A stretch of 6,475 bases of DNA from an uncultured Halieaceae bacterium (GTDB lineage: Bacteria > Pseudomonadota > Gammaproteobacteria > Pseudomonadales > Halieaceae). Position 1 is the stretch's first letter. Each line of letters opens with the position of its first letter. Under the pieces are notes generated by a model that saw only the letters and a list, made by a program, of their open reading frames with translations, had not been told where the DNA came from and did no database searches. Both the position numbers and the translations under genes were made by a program. Below are positions 6,462 through 6,475 of this stretch, piece by piece. The DNA lies in contig CALJFL010000065.1 of NCBI GenBank assembly GCA_938074135.1, forward strand, positions 1-6,475, written 5' to 3'.

Positions 6462-6475
6462 GTTGGCTGGGCTAC

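Overview
The window looks like chromosomal DNA of a gammaproteobacterium. The G+C content is moderately high, and all genes lie on the minus strand in the order pcnB - folK - deoxynucleoside kinase - panB - panC - acs. This is close to the order seen in pseudomonads and related marine gammaproteobacteria. A placement near the Cellvibrionales/Halieaceae is only a guess. I see no mobile elements, phage genes, CRISPR arrays, tRNA or rRNA genes.

Read in the direction of transcription (from high to low coordinates), pcnB (poly(A) polymerase I, 5161-6447) begins with a TTG just inside the window edge. Its stop overlaps the folK start (HPPK, folate pathway, 4652-5161) by one base. A deoxyadenosine/deoxyguanosine-type kinase (3953-4633) follows after 18 bp, and panB (3154-3945) follows 7 bp after that. 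This compact block should be one transcription unit. Next comes an unusually long 265-bp gap before panC (2004-2888). The gap holds a candidate promoter with a palindrome lying across its -10 box, and a leader with several potential hairpins, one of which covers the panC Shine-Dalgarno. A 123-bp gap with a GC hairpin and a plausible promoter then precedes acs (1880 down to the window edge).

Functionally the block is metabolic housekeeping. FolK makes the pterin pyrophosphate needed for folate. PanB uses methylene-tetrahydrofolate to make ketopantoate, and PanC makes pantothenate, the precursor of coenzyme A. Acs consumes CoA to activate acetate. The kinase salvages purine deoxynucleosides. 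PcnB polyadenylates RNA for decay.

The most striking observation is in acs. The reading frame is interrupted by a single in-frame TAG (378-380) at a position where the family normally has Tyr. The frame then continues without damage for 125 more codons to the window edge, through every expected C-terminal motif including the catalytic lysine. This means a very fresh nonsense mutation, a base-call or assembly error, or, least likely, readthrough. Global UAG reassignment is unlikely because the kinase gene in this same window ends in TAG. I found no undescribed multi-gene system here.
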